Shown here: piece by piece, positions 32,150 through 42,428 of the stretch
Layout: every line of letters begins with the position of its first letter
Position numbering within the stretch: position 1 is the stretch's first letter
Origin: Bacteroides caccae
GTDB lineage: Bacteria; Bacteroidota; Bacteroidia; Bacteroidales; Bacteroidaceae
Assembly: GCF_002222615.2 (NCBI RefSeq)
Contig: NZ_CP022412.2
Location: forward strand, 1,488,001 to 1,552,000
Length of the DNA stretch: 64,000 nt
Direction of reading: 5' to 3'
Program-made: the position numbers and the translations under genes
Notes under the pieces: generated by a model
Seen by the model: the letters and a program-made list of their open reading frames with translations, nothing else
Database searches by the model: none
Told to the model about the DNA's origin: nothing

Positions 32150-32202
32150 AAACTCTCTGGATAGATGGTTACTAATAAAAGGATTAAAACGACAGAGAGT
32201 TT
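32150..32202 (-). promoter_or_regulatory. Stem-loop in the leader of the RRM gene
   Basis: AAACTCTCTG (32150-32159) and CAGAGAGTTT (32193-32202) are perfect 10-base complements with 33 bases between, 32 bases upstream of the RRM start. Could be a regulatory RNA element; it has no terminator T run on either strand. Confidence 0.5.
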
Positions 32203-32432
32203 ACAAAAGCGTTTTTTCAACGGAAGTAAAAACCTTGTAATAGAAATCGAGAAACTAATGGTCCATCAATCCGCAGCAAAGAAAAGAATAATTTTTGGAT
32301 TGACCATCTTTTTAGAGATTTTATTTGCAGAAAGACAGAAAAAAGTAAAACGGAGAACTGTACAGCGTGTTCTTTCACAAGGATTTTTCATTTGTTTATA
32401 TGTTACATTACTGAAATAAATCTGCAATGTCT

Positions 32433-32463
32433 TTTGAAATTTGAAAGATTAGCACTAATTTTG
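32433..32463 (+). promoter_or_regulatory. Promoter of tig
   Basis: -33 TTTG at 32433-32436 and -7 TAATTTTG at 32456-32463, spacing 19. Confidence 0.75.
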
Positions 32464-32514
32464 CACCCTCTTTGAGTATAGAACAAAGTATAAATCAAAT
32501 AAATAATTGTCAGA

Positions 32515-33870
32515 ATGAACGTTTCATTACAAAACATTGACAAAGTAAGCGCAGAGCTTACTGTAAAGCTTGAGAAAGCCGATTATCAGGAGAAAGTAGA
32601 CAAAGAGTTGAAATCACTCCGTCAGAAGGCACAGATCCCGGGATTCCGTAAAGGTATGGTTCCTACAAGTCTTATTAAAAAGATGTATGGTAAGTCGGTG
32701 ATTGCAGAGGTAGTGAATAAGACGCTGCAAGAAGCTGTTTACAATTATATTAAAGAAAATAAGGTGAATATGTTGGGCGAACCGTTGCCTAACGAAGAAA
32801 AACAGCAGAATATCGACTTCGATACAATGGATGAATTTGATTTCGTGTTCGATATTGCTTTGGCACCCGAATTTAAAGCGGAAGTAAGCACTAAAGATAA
32901 AGTCGATTATTATACGATTGAGGTATCTGACGAGATGATCGACAATCAGGTGAAGATGTATACTCAACGCACCGGCAAATACGATAAAGTAGATGCTTAC
33001 GAAGATAATGATATGCTGAAAGGCCTGTTGGCTCAGTTGGACGAAGAAGGTAACACGAAAGAAGGCGGTATTCAGGTAGAAGGTGCTGTTTTGATGCCTT
33101 CTTATATGAAGAATGACGACCAGAAAGCTATCTTTGCTAATGCGAAGGTAAACGATGTGCTGGTGTTCAACCCGAATGTGGCTTATGACGGTCACGCTGC
33201 TGAGTTGGGTTCTTTATTGAAAATCGACAAGGAAATCGCTAAGGATGTTAAGTCTAACTTTAGCTTTCAGGTAGAAGAAATCACTCGTTTTGTTCCGGGC
33301 GAACTTACTCAGGAAGTGTTCGATCAGGCATTCGGTGAGGGCGTTGTGAAGACTGAAGAAGAATTCCGCGCTAAGATCAAAGAAGAAATTGCTGCAAGAT
33401 TTGTTGCAGACAGCGATTATAAGTTCTTGATTGATGTTCGCAAGGTATTGATGGATAAAGTAGGTAAACTGGAATTCCCGGATGCACTGCTGAAACGTAT
33501 TATGTTGCTGAACAACGAAGAAAAGGGCGAAGAATATGTTGCTGAAAACTATGATAAGAGTATTGAAGAACTGACTTGGCACCTGATTAAAGAACAGCTG
33601 GTAGAAGCAAACAATATCAAGGTAGAACAGGAAGATGTGCTGAAAATGGCAAGAGATACAACAAAGGCACAGTTTGCTCAATATGGTATGCTTTCTATTC
33701 CTGATGATGTACTTGACAACTATGCACAGGAAATGTTGAAGAAGAAAGAAACTATCAACAATCTGGTGAGTCGTGTTGTAGAAGTGAAGTTGGCTGCTGC
33801 CTTGAAGGCACAGGTTACTTTGGAGAACAAGAACGTTTCTATCGAGGAATTCAATAAGATGTTTGAATAA
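32515..33870 (+). CDS. tig: Trigger factor
   Basis: The ribosome-associated chaperone, 451 residues. The ribosome-binding signature GFRKGMVPTSLIKK lies near residue 45. The middle region lacks a clear FKBP-type core, as in other Bacteroidota homologues, while the long helical C-terminal part (from about residue 250) is intact. It precedes clpP and clpX, the common tig-clpP-clpX order, but with a terminator and a new promoter between tig and clpP. Confidence 0.93.
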   Translation: MNVSLQNIDKVSAELTVKLEKADYQEKVDKELKSLRQKAQIPGFRKGMVPTSLIKKMYGKSVIAEVVNKTLQEAVYNYIKENKVNMLGEPLPNEEKQQNIDFDTMDEFDFVFDIALAPEFKAEVSTKDKVDYYTIEVSDEMIDNQVKMYTQRTGKYDKVDAYEDNDMLKGLLAQLDEEGNTKEGGIQVEGAVLMPSYMKNDDQKAIFANAKVNDVLVFNPNVAYDGHAAELGSLLKIDKEIAKDVKSNFSFQVEEITRFVPGELTQEVFDQAFGEGVVKTEEEFRAKIKEEIAARFVADSDYKFLIDVRKVLMDKVGKLEFPDALLKRIMLLNNEEKGEEYVAENYDKSIEELTWHLIKEQLVEANNIKVEQEDVLKMARDTTKAQFAQYGMLSIPDDVLDNYAQEMLKKKETINNLVSRVVEVKLAAALKAQVTLENKNVSIEEFNKMFE

Positions 33871-33901
33871 ACGTTCGGCTGAACAGAATATAAAGTCACA
33901 G

Positions 33902-33942
33902 AAACACAGAGTTTTTATAAAATTATAACTCTGTGTTTTTTT
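33902..33942 (+). terminator. Terminator after tig
   Basis: AAACACAGAGTT / AACTCTGTGTTT around a 13-base loop, then a T run. Confidence 0.88.
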
Positions 33943-33971
33943 GTGTCTCTGTATTCTTTTTCGTTTCTTTG
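33940..33971 (+). promoter_or_regulatory. Promoter of clpP-clpX
   Basis: -33 TTTG at 33940-33943, inside the terminator's T-rich tail, and a -7-like TTTCTTTG at 33964-33971 (one mismatch), spacing 20. Confidence 0.45.
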
Positions 33972-34012
33972 TACTTACGTTTATTTTTAATTAATAAGAA
34001 AGGAACAATAAC

Positions 34013-34675
34013 ATGGATGATTTTAGAAAATACGCAACCAAGCATTTAGGAATGAATGGCATGGTTTTGGACGATGTGATTAAATCGCAAGCCGGGTATT
34101 TGAATCCTTATATTCTGGAAGAAAGACAGTTGAATGTAACTCAGCTCGACGTATTCTCCCGCTTGATGATGGACCGCATTATTTTCCTCGGTACACAGGT
34201 GGACGATTATACTGCTAATACGCTTCAGGCACAGTTGCTGTATTTGGACTCTGTTGATCCGGGCAAGGATATTTCTATTTATATCAACTCTCCGGGCGGA
34301 AGTGTGTACGCCGGACTGGGCATTTACGATACGATGCAGTTTATCTCGAGTGATGTGGCTACGATTTGTACAGGTATGGCGGCTTCTATGGCAGCTGTAT
34401 TGCTGGTTGCCGGTAAAGAAGGCAAGCGTTCTGCACTGCCTCACTCGCGTGTCATGATTCACCAGCCGATGGGAGGCGCACAGGGACAGGCCTCGGATAT
34501 TGAAATTACTGCCCGTGAAATTCAAAAATTGAAGAAAGAACTTTATACGATTATCGCCGATCATTCGCATACTGATTTTGATAAGGTATGGGCGGACTCT
34601 GACCGTGACTACTGGATGACAGCACAGGAAGCGAAAGAGTACGGCATGATTGATGAAGTATTGATTAAGAAATAA
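34013..34675 (+). CDS. clpP: ATP-dependent Clp protease proteolytic subunit
   Basis: A 220-residue serine peptidase. The nucleophile S125 is in GMAASMAAVLL and the catalytic His in SRVMIHQPMGG, with the oxyanion-hole glycine run NSPGGSVYAGLGIYDTM. Two bases separate it from clpX, whose product feeds it substrates. Confidence 0.97.
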   Translation: MDDFRKYATKHLGMNGMVLDDVIKSQAGYLNPYILEERQLNVTQLDVFSRLMMDRIIFLGTQVDDYTANTLQAQLLYLDSVDPGKDISIYINSPGGSVYAGLGIYDTMQFISSDVATICTGMAASMAAVLLVAGKEGKRSALPHSRVMIHQPMGGAQGQASDIEITAREIQKLKKELYTIIADHSHTDFDKVWADSDRDYWMTAQEAKEYGMIDEVLIKK

Positions 34676-34677
34676 AA

Positions 34678-35922
34678 ATGGCTGATTCAAAAGCAAAGAA
34701 AAAGTGTAGCTTCTGCGGTCGGTCGGAGAATGAAGTTGGATTCCTGATTACGGGAGTAAACGGTTATATCTGCGACAGTTGTGCCACCCAAGCTTATGAG
34801 ATTACTCAGGAAGCGTTGGGCGAAGTCAAGAAAAGCGCCGGAGCTACCAAACTTAATTTAAATGAACTACCCAAACCGGTAGAAATCAAGAAATTCCTTG
34901 ACCAGTATGTAATAGGACAGGATGACGCCAAGCGTTTTCTTTCCGTATCGGTCTATAACCATTATAAACGTTTGCTCCAAAAGGATAGTGGAGATGATGT
35001 GGAAATTGAAAAATCGAACATCATTATGGTGGGTAGCACCGGAACCGGAAAAACATTGCTGGCTCGTACGATTGCCAAGTTGCTCCATGTTCCGTTTACA
35101 ATTGTGGATGCTACGGTACTGACGGAAGCCGGTTATGTGGGAGAGGATATTGAAAGTATTCTAACCCGTCTGCTTCAGGTGGCTGATTATAATGTACCGG
35201 AAGCTGAACAGGGAATTGTATTTATTGATGAGATCGACAAGATCGCCCGCAAAGGAGATAATCCTTCTATCACTCGTGACGTGAGCGGTGAAGGTGTACA
35301 ACAGGGATTACTGAAACTGCTCGAAGGTTCCGTGGTGAATGTGCCCCCACAGGGAGGCCGTAAGCACCCCGACCAAAAGATGATTCCGGTAAATACCAAG
35401 AATATCCTCTTTATTTGTGGCGGTGCTTTCGATGGTATTGAAAAGAAAATCGCACAACGACTGAATACGCATGTTGTAGGCTATACAGCTTCGCAGACAA
35501 CAGCGAGGATTGATAAGAATAACATGATGCAGTATATCGCTCCCCAGGATTTGAAGTCATTCGGACTGATTCCCGAAATAATCGGTCGTCTGCCAGTATT
35601 GACTTACCTCAATCCTCTGGATCGTGATGCGCTTCGTGCTATCCTTACCGAACCCAAAAACTCTATCATCAAACAGTATGTTAAACTGCTTGAAATGGAT
35701 GGTATCAAGTTGACATTTGAAGATTCTGTCTTTGAATATATTGTCGATAAGGCGGTTGAATATAAGCTTGGTGCCCGTGGATTGCGTTCCATTGTGGAAA
35801 CGATTATGATGGATGTTATGTTTGAAATCCCTTCGGGAAGCAAAAAAGAGTATGAAGTGACGCTGGATTACGCGAAGCAGCAACTGGAAAAAGCAAACAT
35901 GGCAAGGCTGCAAACCGCTTAA
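34678..35922 (+). CDS. clpX: Clp protease ATP-binding subunit ClpX
   Basis: A 414-residue AAA+ unfoldase. The N-terminal zinc-binding domain has four cysteines (CSFCGR...CDSC). Walker A is GSTGTGKT, Walker B VFIDEIDKI, and the C-terminal subdomain carries GARGLRSIVE (sensor 2). Cotranscribed with clpP. Confidence 0.97.
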   Translation: MADSKAKKKCSFCGRSENEVGFLITGVNGYICDSCATQAYEITQEALGEVKKSAGATKLNLNELPKPVEIKKFLDQYVIGQDDAKRFLSVSVYNHYKRLLQKDSGDDVEIEKSNIIMVGSTGTGKTLLARTIAKLLHVPFTIVDATVLTEAGYVGEDIESILTRLLQVADYNVPEAEQGIVFIDEIDKIARKGDNPSITRDVSGEGVQQGLLKLLEGSVVNVPPQGGRKHPDQKMIPVNTKNILFICGGAFDGIEKKIAQRLNTHVVGYTASQTTARIDKNNMMQYIAPQDLKSFGLIPEIIGRLPVLTYLNPLDRDALRAILTEPKNSIIKQYVKLLEMDGIKLTFEDSVFEYIVDKAVEYKLGARGLRSIVETIMMDVMFEIPSGSKKEYEVTLDYAKQQLEKANMARLQTA

Positions 35923-35985
35923 AATCAAAAAGTAAGGCGACTGTAAATGAAGGCTTCTGTTTTTTCTTGAAAATATTAGTCGTAT

Positions 35986-36020
35986 TTTGCTTGGTAATTA
36001 CGAAGTTGTTTATAACTTTG
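35986..36020 (+). promoter_or_regulatory. Promoter of recQ
   Basis: -33 TTTG at 35986-35989 and -7 TAACTTTG at 36013-36020, spacing 23. Confidence 0.7.
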
Positions 36021-36091
36021 TTTGGTTCTCTTGAAAAAGAGTGCTTTGCTTAAAGTTAAACCATGAACTGAATAAAACAACCTAAGTTAAG

Positions 36092-38272
36092 ATGGCAGGG
36101 AAGATTAATTTAATAAATGAACTGAAGAAGTGTTTCGGATTTAATAAATTCAAGGGAAACCAGGAAGCAATCATTCAGAACTTGCTTGATGGTAGAGACA
36201 CCTTTGTACTGATGCCTACCGGTGGCGGGAAATCCTTATGCTATCAGTTACCTTCGCTCTTGATGGAAGGAACGGCAATTGTAATTTCTCCGCTTATTGC
36301 GTTGATGAAGAACCAAGTGGATGCAATGCGTAATTTTAGTGAAGAAGATGGTATCGCCCATTTTATTAATTCTTCATTAAACAAAGGCGCGATAGACCAA
36401 GTGAAGTCTGACATCCTTGCCGGAAAGACAAAATTGTTATATGTGGCTCCGGAGTCTTTGACAAAGGAAGAGAATGTAGATTTTTTGCGCTCGGTGAAAA
36501 TTTCGTTTTACGCGGTAGACGAGGCTCACTGTATTTCCGAATGGGGGCATGACTTCCGGCCGGAATATCGGCGGATTCGTCCTATCATCAACGAGATCGG
36601 AAAGGCTCCGTTGATAGCACTTACTGCAACGGCAACGCCAAAGGTGCAGCACGATATCCAGAAGAATCTGGGAATGGTGGATGCACAGGTTTTCAAGTCA
36701 TCGTTCAACCGTCCGAACCTGTATTATGAGGTACGCGCGAAAACTGCTAATATTGATCGTGATATTATCAAGTTTATCAAGAATAATCCGGAAAAATCGG
36801 GTATCGTTTACTGCCTTAGTCGGAAGAGAGTAGAAGAACTTGCTGAAATTCTTCAGGCAAACGGTATCAACGCGCGTCCTTACCATGCGGGTATGGACTC
36901 ATTGACGAGGACGAAGAATCAGGATGATTTCCTGATGGAAAAAGTGGAAGTCATTGTGGCTACGATCGCTTTCGGTATGGGGATTGATAAACCGGATGTG
37001 CGGTTTGTGATTCACTATGATATCCCGAAAAGCTTGGAAGGATATTACCAGGAAACGGGGCGCGCCGGTAGAGATGGCGGTGAAGGTCAGTGCATAACCT
37101 TTTATACAAACAAAGACTTGCAGAAACTGGAAAAGTTCATGCAAGGGAAACCTGTGGCAGAACAGGAAATTGGCAAGCAGCTTCTGTTGGAAACCGCTGC
37201 TTATGCCGAATCTTCCGTATGCCGACGTAAGACATTACTACATTATTTCGGTGAAGAGTACACGGAAGAAAATTGTGGAAATTGTGACAACTGTTTAAAC
37301 CCTAAAAAACAAGTGGAGGCTCAAGAATTATTGTGTGCCGTGATTGAAGCGATTATCGCGGTGAAAGAAAACTTTAAGGCAGATTATATCATTGACATAT
37401 TACAAGGTAGAGAGACTTCGGAGGTACAGGCTCATTTGCATGAGGACCTCGAAGTATTTGGCTCAGGTATGGGCGAAGAAGACAAAACATGGAATGCAGT
37501 AATCCGTCAGGCTCTGATAGCAGGCTATTTGAGCAAAGATGTAGAACATTACGGTCTTTTGAAAGTGACGGAAGAAGGACACAAGTTCTTGAAGAAACCT
37601 AAATCATTCAAGATAACGGAGGATAATGACTTTGAAGAAGTGGAGGAGGAAGTACCGGCACGCGGCGGTGGCTCTTGTGCAGTAGACCCTGCTCTTTATT
37701 CAATGTTGAAAGACTTGAGGAAGAAGCTCTCTAAGAAACTGGAAGTTCCTCCTTATGTAATTTTCCAGGACCCGTCTTTGGAAGCAATGGCTACTATCTA
37801 CCCGGTAACACTGGAAGAGCTACAGAATATTCCCGGTGTAGGTGCCGGAAAGGCGAAACGCTACGGTGAAGAATTCTGTAAACTGATTAAACGTCACTGT
37901 GAAGAGAATGAAATAGAACGTCCCGAAGACTTGCGTGTACGTACGGTTGCTAATAAGTCGAAAATGAAAGTGTCTATCATTCAGGCTATTGACCGTAAGG
38001 TAGCCTTAGATGATATTGCTCTATCCAAAGGTATTGAATTTGGAGAACTGTTGGATGAAGTAGAAGCAATTGTCTATTCCGGAACCAAACTGAATATTGA
38101 TTACTTCTTGGAAGAGATCATGGATGAAGATCATTTGCTTGACATCTACGATTATTTTAAGGAATCTACGACAGACAAGATTGATGATGCACTTGATGAA
38201 CTGGGGGATGACTTCACTGAAGAAGAAGTTCGTTTGGTACGTATTAAGTTCATCTCTGAAATGGCAAACTAA
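36092..38272 (+). CDS. recQ: ATP-dependent DNA helicase RecQ
   Basis: A 3'-5' superfamily 2 helicase, 726 residues. Motif I is MPTGGGKSLCYQ, motif II DEAHCISEWGHDFRPEY (with the RecQ aromatic loop), motif VI QETGRAGRDG. The zinc-binding RQC part has CRRKTLLHYFGE followed by CGNCDNC, and an HRDC domain lies at about residues 530-605. About 120 residues follow the HRDC domain, an extension that makes it longer than E. coli RecQ and typical of Bacteroidota forms. Confidence 0.95.
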   Translation: MAGKINLINELKKCFGFNKFKGNQEAIIQNLLDGRDTFVLMPTGGGKSLCYQLPSLLMEGTAIVISPLIALMKNQVDAMRNFSEEDGIAHFINSSLNKGAIDQVKSDILAGKTKLLYVAPESLTKEENVDFLRSVKISFYAVDEAHCISEWGHDFRPEYRRIRPIINEIGKAPLIALTATATPKVQHDIQKNLGMVDAQVFKSSFNRPNLYYEVRAKTANIDRDIIKFIKNNPEKSGIVYCLSRKRVEELAEILQANGINARPYHAGMDSLTRTKNQDDFLMEKVEVIVATIAFGMGIDKPDVRFVIHYDIPKSLEGYYQETGRAGRDGGEGQCITFYTNKDLQKLEKFMQGKPVAEQEIGKQLLLETAAYAESSVCRRKTLLHYFGEEYTEENCGNCDNCLNPKKQVEAQELLCAVIEAIIAVKENFKADYIIDILQGRETSEVQAHLHEDLEVFGSGMGEEDKTWNAVIRQALIAGYLSKDVEHYGLLKVTEEGHKFLKKPKSFKITEDNDFEEVEEEVPARGGGSCAVDPALYSMLKDLRKKLSKKLEVPPYVIFQDPSLEAMATIYPVTLEELQNIPGVGAGKAKRYGEEFCKLIKRHCEENEIERPEDLRVRTVANKSKMKVSIIQAIDRKVALDDIALSKGIEFGELLDEVEAIVYSGTKLNIDYFLEEIMDEDHLLDIYDYFKESTTDKIDDALDELGDDFTEEEVRLVRIKFISEMAN

Positions 38273-38290
38273 AAAAAGCGAAAAAAATAG

Positions 38291-38335
38291 GCGTGCAGGT
38301 ATGCGGTTTTGAATAAAAACCGTATATTTGCACGC
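38291..38335. promoter_or_regulatory. Interrupted dyad over the guaB promoter
   Basis: Outer arms GCGTGCA / TGCACGC and inner arms CGGTTTT / AAAACCG are nested around a 5-base loop, with weakly paired bases between. The -7 box TATATTTG (38323-38330) falls inside the right half. It could be an operator, the recQ terminator, or both; the T run expected of a terminator is missing. Confidence 0.55.
38323..38330 (+). promoter_or_regulatory. -7 box of guaB
   Basis: TATATTTG fits TAnnTTTG, 29 bases before the guaB ATG. No TTTG at the usual distance. Confidence 0.65.
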
Positions 38336-38347
38336 AATAATTTTTAA

Positions 38348-39838
<1,491 letters not shown>

Positions 39839-39863
39839 CAGCATATATAAACGGTGAACTATT

Positions 39864-39919
39864 AACGGTGAACGGTGAACAGACTGTGTCGATCTGCAGG
39901 GTGTTCGCTGCTCACCGTT
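39864..39919 (+). terminator. Hairpin after guaB, probable terminator
   Basis: AACGGTGAACGGTGAAC pairs imperfectly with GTTCGCTGCTCACCGTT. The ACGGTGAAC word also occurs a third time just upstream. No good T run, so termination is uncertain. Confidence 0.4.
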
Positions 39920-39971
39920 CGTTGTTTATGGAGTTAATGTTTGGTTTTTAGAGTTTGGAAAATAAGAATTG

Positions 39972-41519
39972 ATGATGAAAAGAGGTCTGCTTGTAGCTTG
40001 GTTTTGGTTTTTCGGTATCTCGGTCTTTGCACAGGAAGACCCGGTGCTGATGCGGGTGAATGGAAAAGATATACTTCGTTCGGAGTTTGAGTATTCGTAT
40101 CGGCATCGGACTGGTAATGCAGATGCAAAACTCTCTCCGAAGGAATATGCGGAACTTTTCGCTCAATCGAAATTGAAGGTTGAAGCGGCCAAAGTTGCAG
40201 GACTTGATACGACTACTATGTTCCGAAAACTACAGGAAGCGTGGCGAAGTCAGTTGCTCAAATCTTATTTGACGGATAAGCAGGTATTGGATAGTTGTAT
40301 TCGTGTTCTGTATCAGGATAGAGGTTTGAAAGGATTGGGGAGTCGGGTGCGGATAATGCAAATTTTCAAATATCTGCCTCAGACAATAACTGCCAAGCAT
40401 TTGGAGGAAGAGAAAAACCGAATAGATTCTATCTGGCAGTCGCTAAGGACTCAGTCAGATTTGGATTTTGCCCGTTTGGTGGAAATGTACTCGGAGGATA
40501 AGCGTAGTATGTGGTTGGAACGTTTGCAAACAACGAGCGAATTTGAAAATGTAGCTTTTTCTTTGTCAACAGGAGAAATATCCCATCCTTTCTTTACTCC
40601 GGAAGGGCTTCATATTATAAAAGTGATTGACCGGAAAGAAAATCCTTCGTATGGAGAGGTTTATGAGAAGTTGGCAGAACGTTTGATACGTAAGGAGGGG
40701 GTGGATAAAGCTACGGAAACCATAGTGGAACGACTAAAAAGAGACTGGCAATATGCTCCCAATCCGAGTGGCATGAACGAGTTGTTGACAATTGGCAGAA
40801 CGGAGCAGACTTTGTTTACAATCGACGGACAGGTATATTCGGGAGAGATGTTCAAGCAGTTTGCTTCTTCGCATCCGCAGGCGGTGAAGCGGCAACTGAA
40901 TGGATTTATAGCAAAGTCGTTATTGGACTATGAAGGTAAGAATATAGAGCGGAAACATCCGGAAGTCCGCTATGCTTTGCAGAAAGTTACTGATAAGTAT
41001 CTCATAGCAGAGGTAACTCGTCAGAAAGTGGATTTGCCTGCCATAAATGACCGGGCAGGACTAGCAACTTATTTTAAATTTCACACTTCGGATTATCGTT
41101 GGGATAGTCCGCGATATAAAGGTGCTATTCTTCATTGCGTTGATAAAAAAACGTCGAAGCAGGCTAAAAAACTATTGAAGAAAACCCCGGAAAAAGAATG
41201 GGCGGAAGTACTTCGGCAAACTTTTAATACATCCGGAGAAGAAAAGATAAAAGTTGAACAGGGAATTTTTGCCGACGGGGATAATAAATATATAGATAAA
41301 CTGGTTTTTAAGAAGGGGGATTTTGAACCTCTAATGTCTTATCCTTTTACTGTTGTTGTCGGCAAAAAACAGAAAGGCCCGGATGATTATCGAGAGGTAA
41401 TAGAACAGGTCCGGAAGGATTATCGAAGCTATCTTAACGCATTCTGGATGCGGGAATTGCAGGATTTCGGTAAGGTTGAAATAAACCAAGAGGTTTTAAA
41501 AACCGTTAATAATAACTGA
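39972..41519 (+). CDS. PpiC-type peptidyl-prolyl isomerase, periplasmic
   Basis: A 515-residue exported protein with a signal peptide ending at about VFAQ. A parvulin-like region sits at about residues 120-225, with FARLVEMYSEDKRS and IISHPF-like words (TGEISHPFFTPEGLHIIKVID), typical of SurA/PpiC repeats. The C-terminal half is helical and lacks a second clear parvulin domain. It is the first of three consecutive genes for periplasmic folding factors. Start at ATG 39972 or the ATG three bases later. Confidence 0.82.
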   Translation: MMKRGLLVAWFWFFGISVFAQEDPVLMRVNGKDILRSEFEYSYRHRTGNADAKLSPKEYAELFAQSKLKVEAAKVAGLDTTTMFRKLQEAWRSQLLKSYLTDKQVLDSCIRVLYQDRGLKGLGSRVRIMQIFKYLPQTITAKHLEEEKNRIDSIWQSLRTQSDLDFARLVEMYSEDKRSMWLERLQTTSEFENVAFSLSTGEISHPFFTPEGLHIIKVIDRKENPSYGEVYEKLAERLIRKEGVDKATETIVERLKRDWQYAPNPSGMNELLTIGRTEQTLFTIDGQVYSGEMFKQFASSHPQAVKRQLNGFIAKSLLDYEGKNIERKHPEVRYALQKVTDKYLIAEVTRQKVDLPAINDRAGLATYFKFHTSDYRWDSPRYKGAILHCVDKKTSKQAKKLLKKTPEKEWAEVLRQTFNTSGEEKIKVEQGIFADGDNKYIDKLVFKKGDFEPLMSYPFTVVVGKKQKGPDDYREVIEQVRKDYRSYLNAFWMRELQDFGKVEINQEVLKTVNNN

Positions 41520-41573
41520 TGTAACCGATTATTCACTATCTTCGTACCTTAAATAAGTAGATTTCAATTGACA

Positions 41574-42419
41574 ATGCGAATATTAGTCCTCTTACTGATT
41601 ACCCTTCTTGGTTGTGGAGCGTGCAAAAAACAGCATGACCATAAAGGTAAGACTCCTTTGGTAGAGGTGGATGGTAATTTTTTATATAAAGAAGATTTGA
41701 TGTCCGTACTTCCTGTTGGATTGTCAAAAGATGATAGCATTCTTTTCGCCGAACACTATATTCGTAGTTGGGCGGAGGAAATCTTGTTGTATGAAAAAGC
41801 TGCGAACAACATTCCTGATAATGTGGATGTGGAAAAGTTGGTGGAGAACTACCGGAAAGCTTTGATTATGCATACTTATCAGCAGGAACTGATTAATCAG
41901 AAGTTGATAAATGATATTCCGGAACAGGAAATTGCAGATTATTATGAGAAAAACAAAGAATTGTTTAAGCTGGAGAATCCGTTGATTAAGGGATTGTTTA
42001 TCAAAGTGCCGTTAACGGCTCCCCAGTTGAATAATGTCCGCAGATGGTATAAGACAGAGAAGCAGGATGCAGTAGAGAGTCTGGAAAAATACAGTTTGCA
42101 AAATGCGGTGAAATATGAATATTTCTATGACAAATGGGTCTCCGTGACAGATATACTCGACATGATTCCGTTAAAAGTAGATACACCGGAAGAATATGTA
42201 AACAAACACCGTCAGGTAGAATTGAAAGATACGGCATTTTATTATTTCCTGAATGTGAGCGATTATCGTGGAGTAGGAGAGGAAAAACCGTATGAGTTTG
42301 CCCGATCGGAAGTGAAAGATTTGCTGGTCAATCAGAAACGGGTGAATTTTATGGAGCAAGTAAAAAGCGACCTGTATCAGCAGGCGGTAGACAAGAAGAA
42401 GATTATATATAATTATTAA
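41574..42419 (+). CDS. SurA-like lipoprotein without PPIase domain
   Basis: A 281-residue lipoprotein: signal MRILVLLLITLLGCGAC with two possible lipobox cysteines. The body is helical, resembling the chaperone part of SurA (FAEHYIRSWAEEILLYEKA, IADYYEKNKELFKLE), but no parvulin motif is seen. Ten bases before the next PpiC gene and 54 after the previous one. A -7-like TATCTTCG at 41537-41544 might be an internal promoter. Function is inferred from neighbours and the weak family resemblance. Confidence 0.7.
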   Translation: MRILVLLLITLLGCGACKKQHDHKGKTPLVEVDGNFLYKEDLMSVLPVGLSKDDSILFAEHYIRSWAEEILLYEKAANNIPDNVDVEKLVENYRKALIMHTYQQELINQKLINDIPEQEIADYYEKNKELFKLENPLIKGLFIKVPLTAPQLNNVRRWYKTEKQDAVESLEKYSLQNAVKYEYFYDKWVSVTDILDMIPLKVDTPEEYVNKHRQVELKDTAFYYFLNVSDYRGVGEEKPYEFARSEVKDLLVNQKRVNFMEQVKSDLYQQAVDKKKIIYNY

Positions 42420-42428
42420 ATACAAAGA

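Noticed and set aside
32165..32419. 84-codon frame between the RRM gene and tig
   Set aside because: It begins inside the leader hairpin of the RRM gene and ends before the tig promoter; Lys-rich, no family resemblance, probably noncoding.
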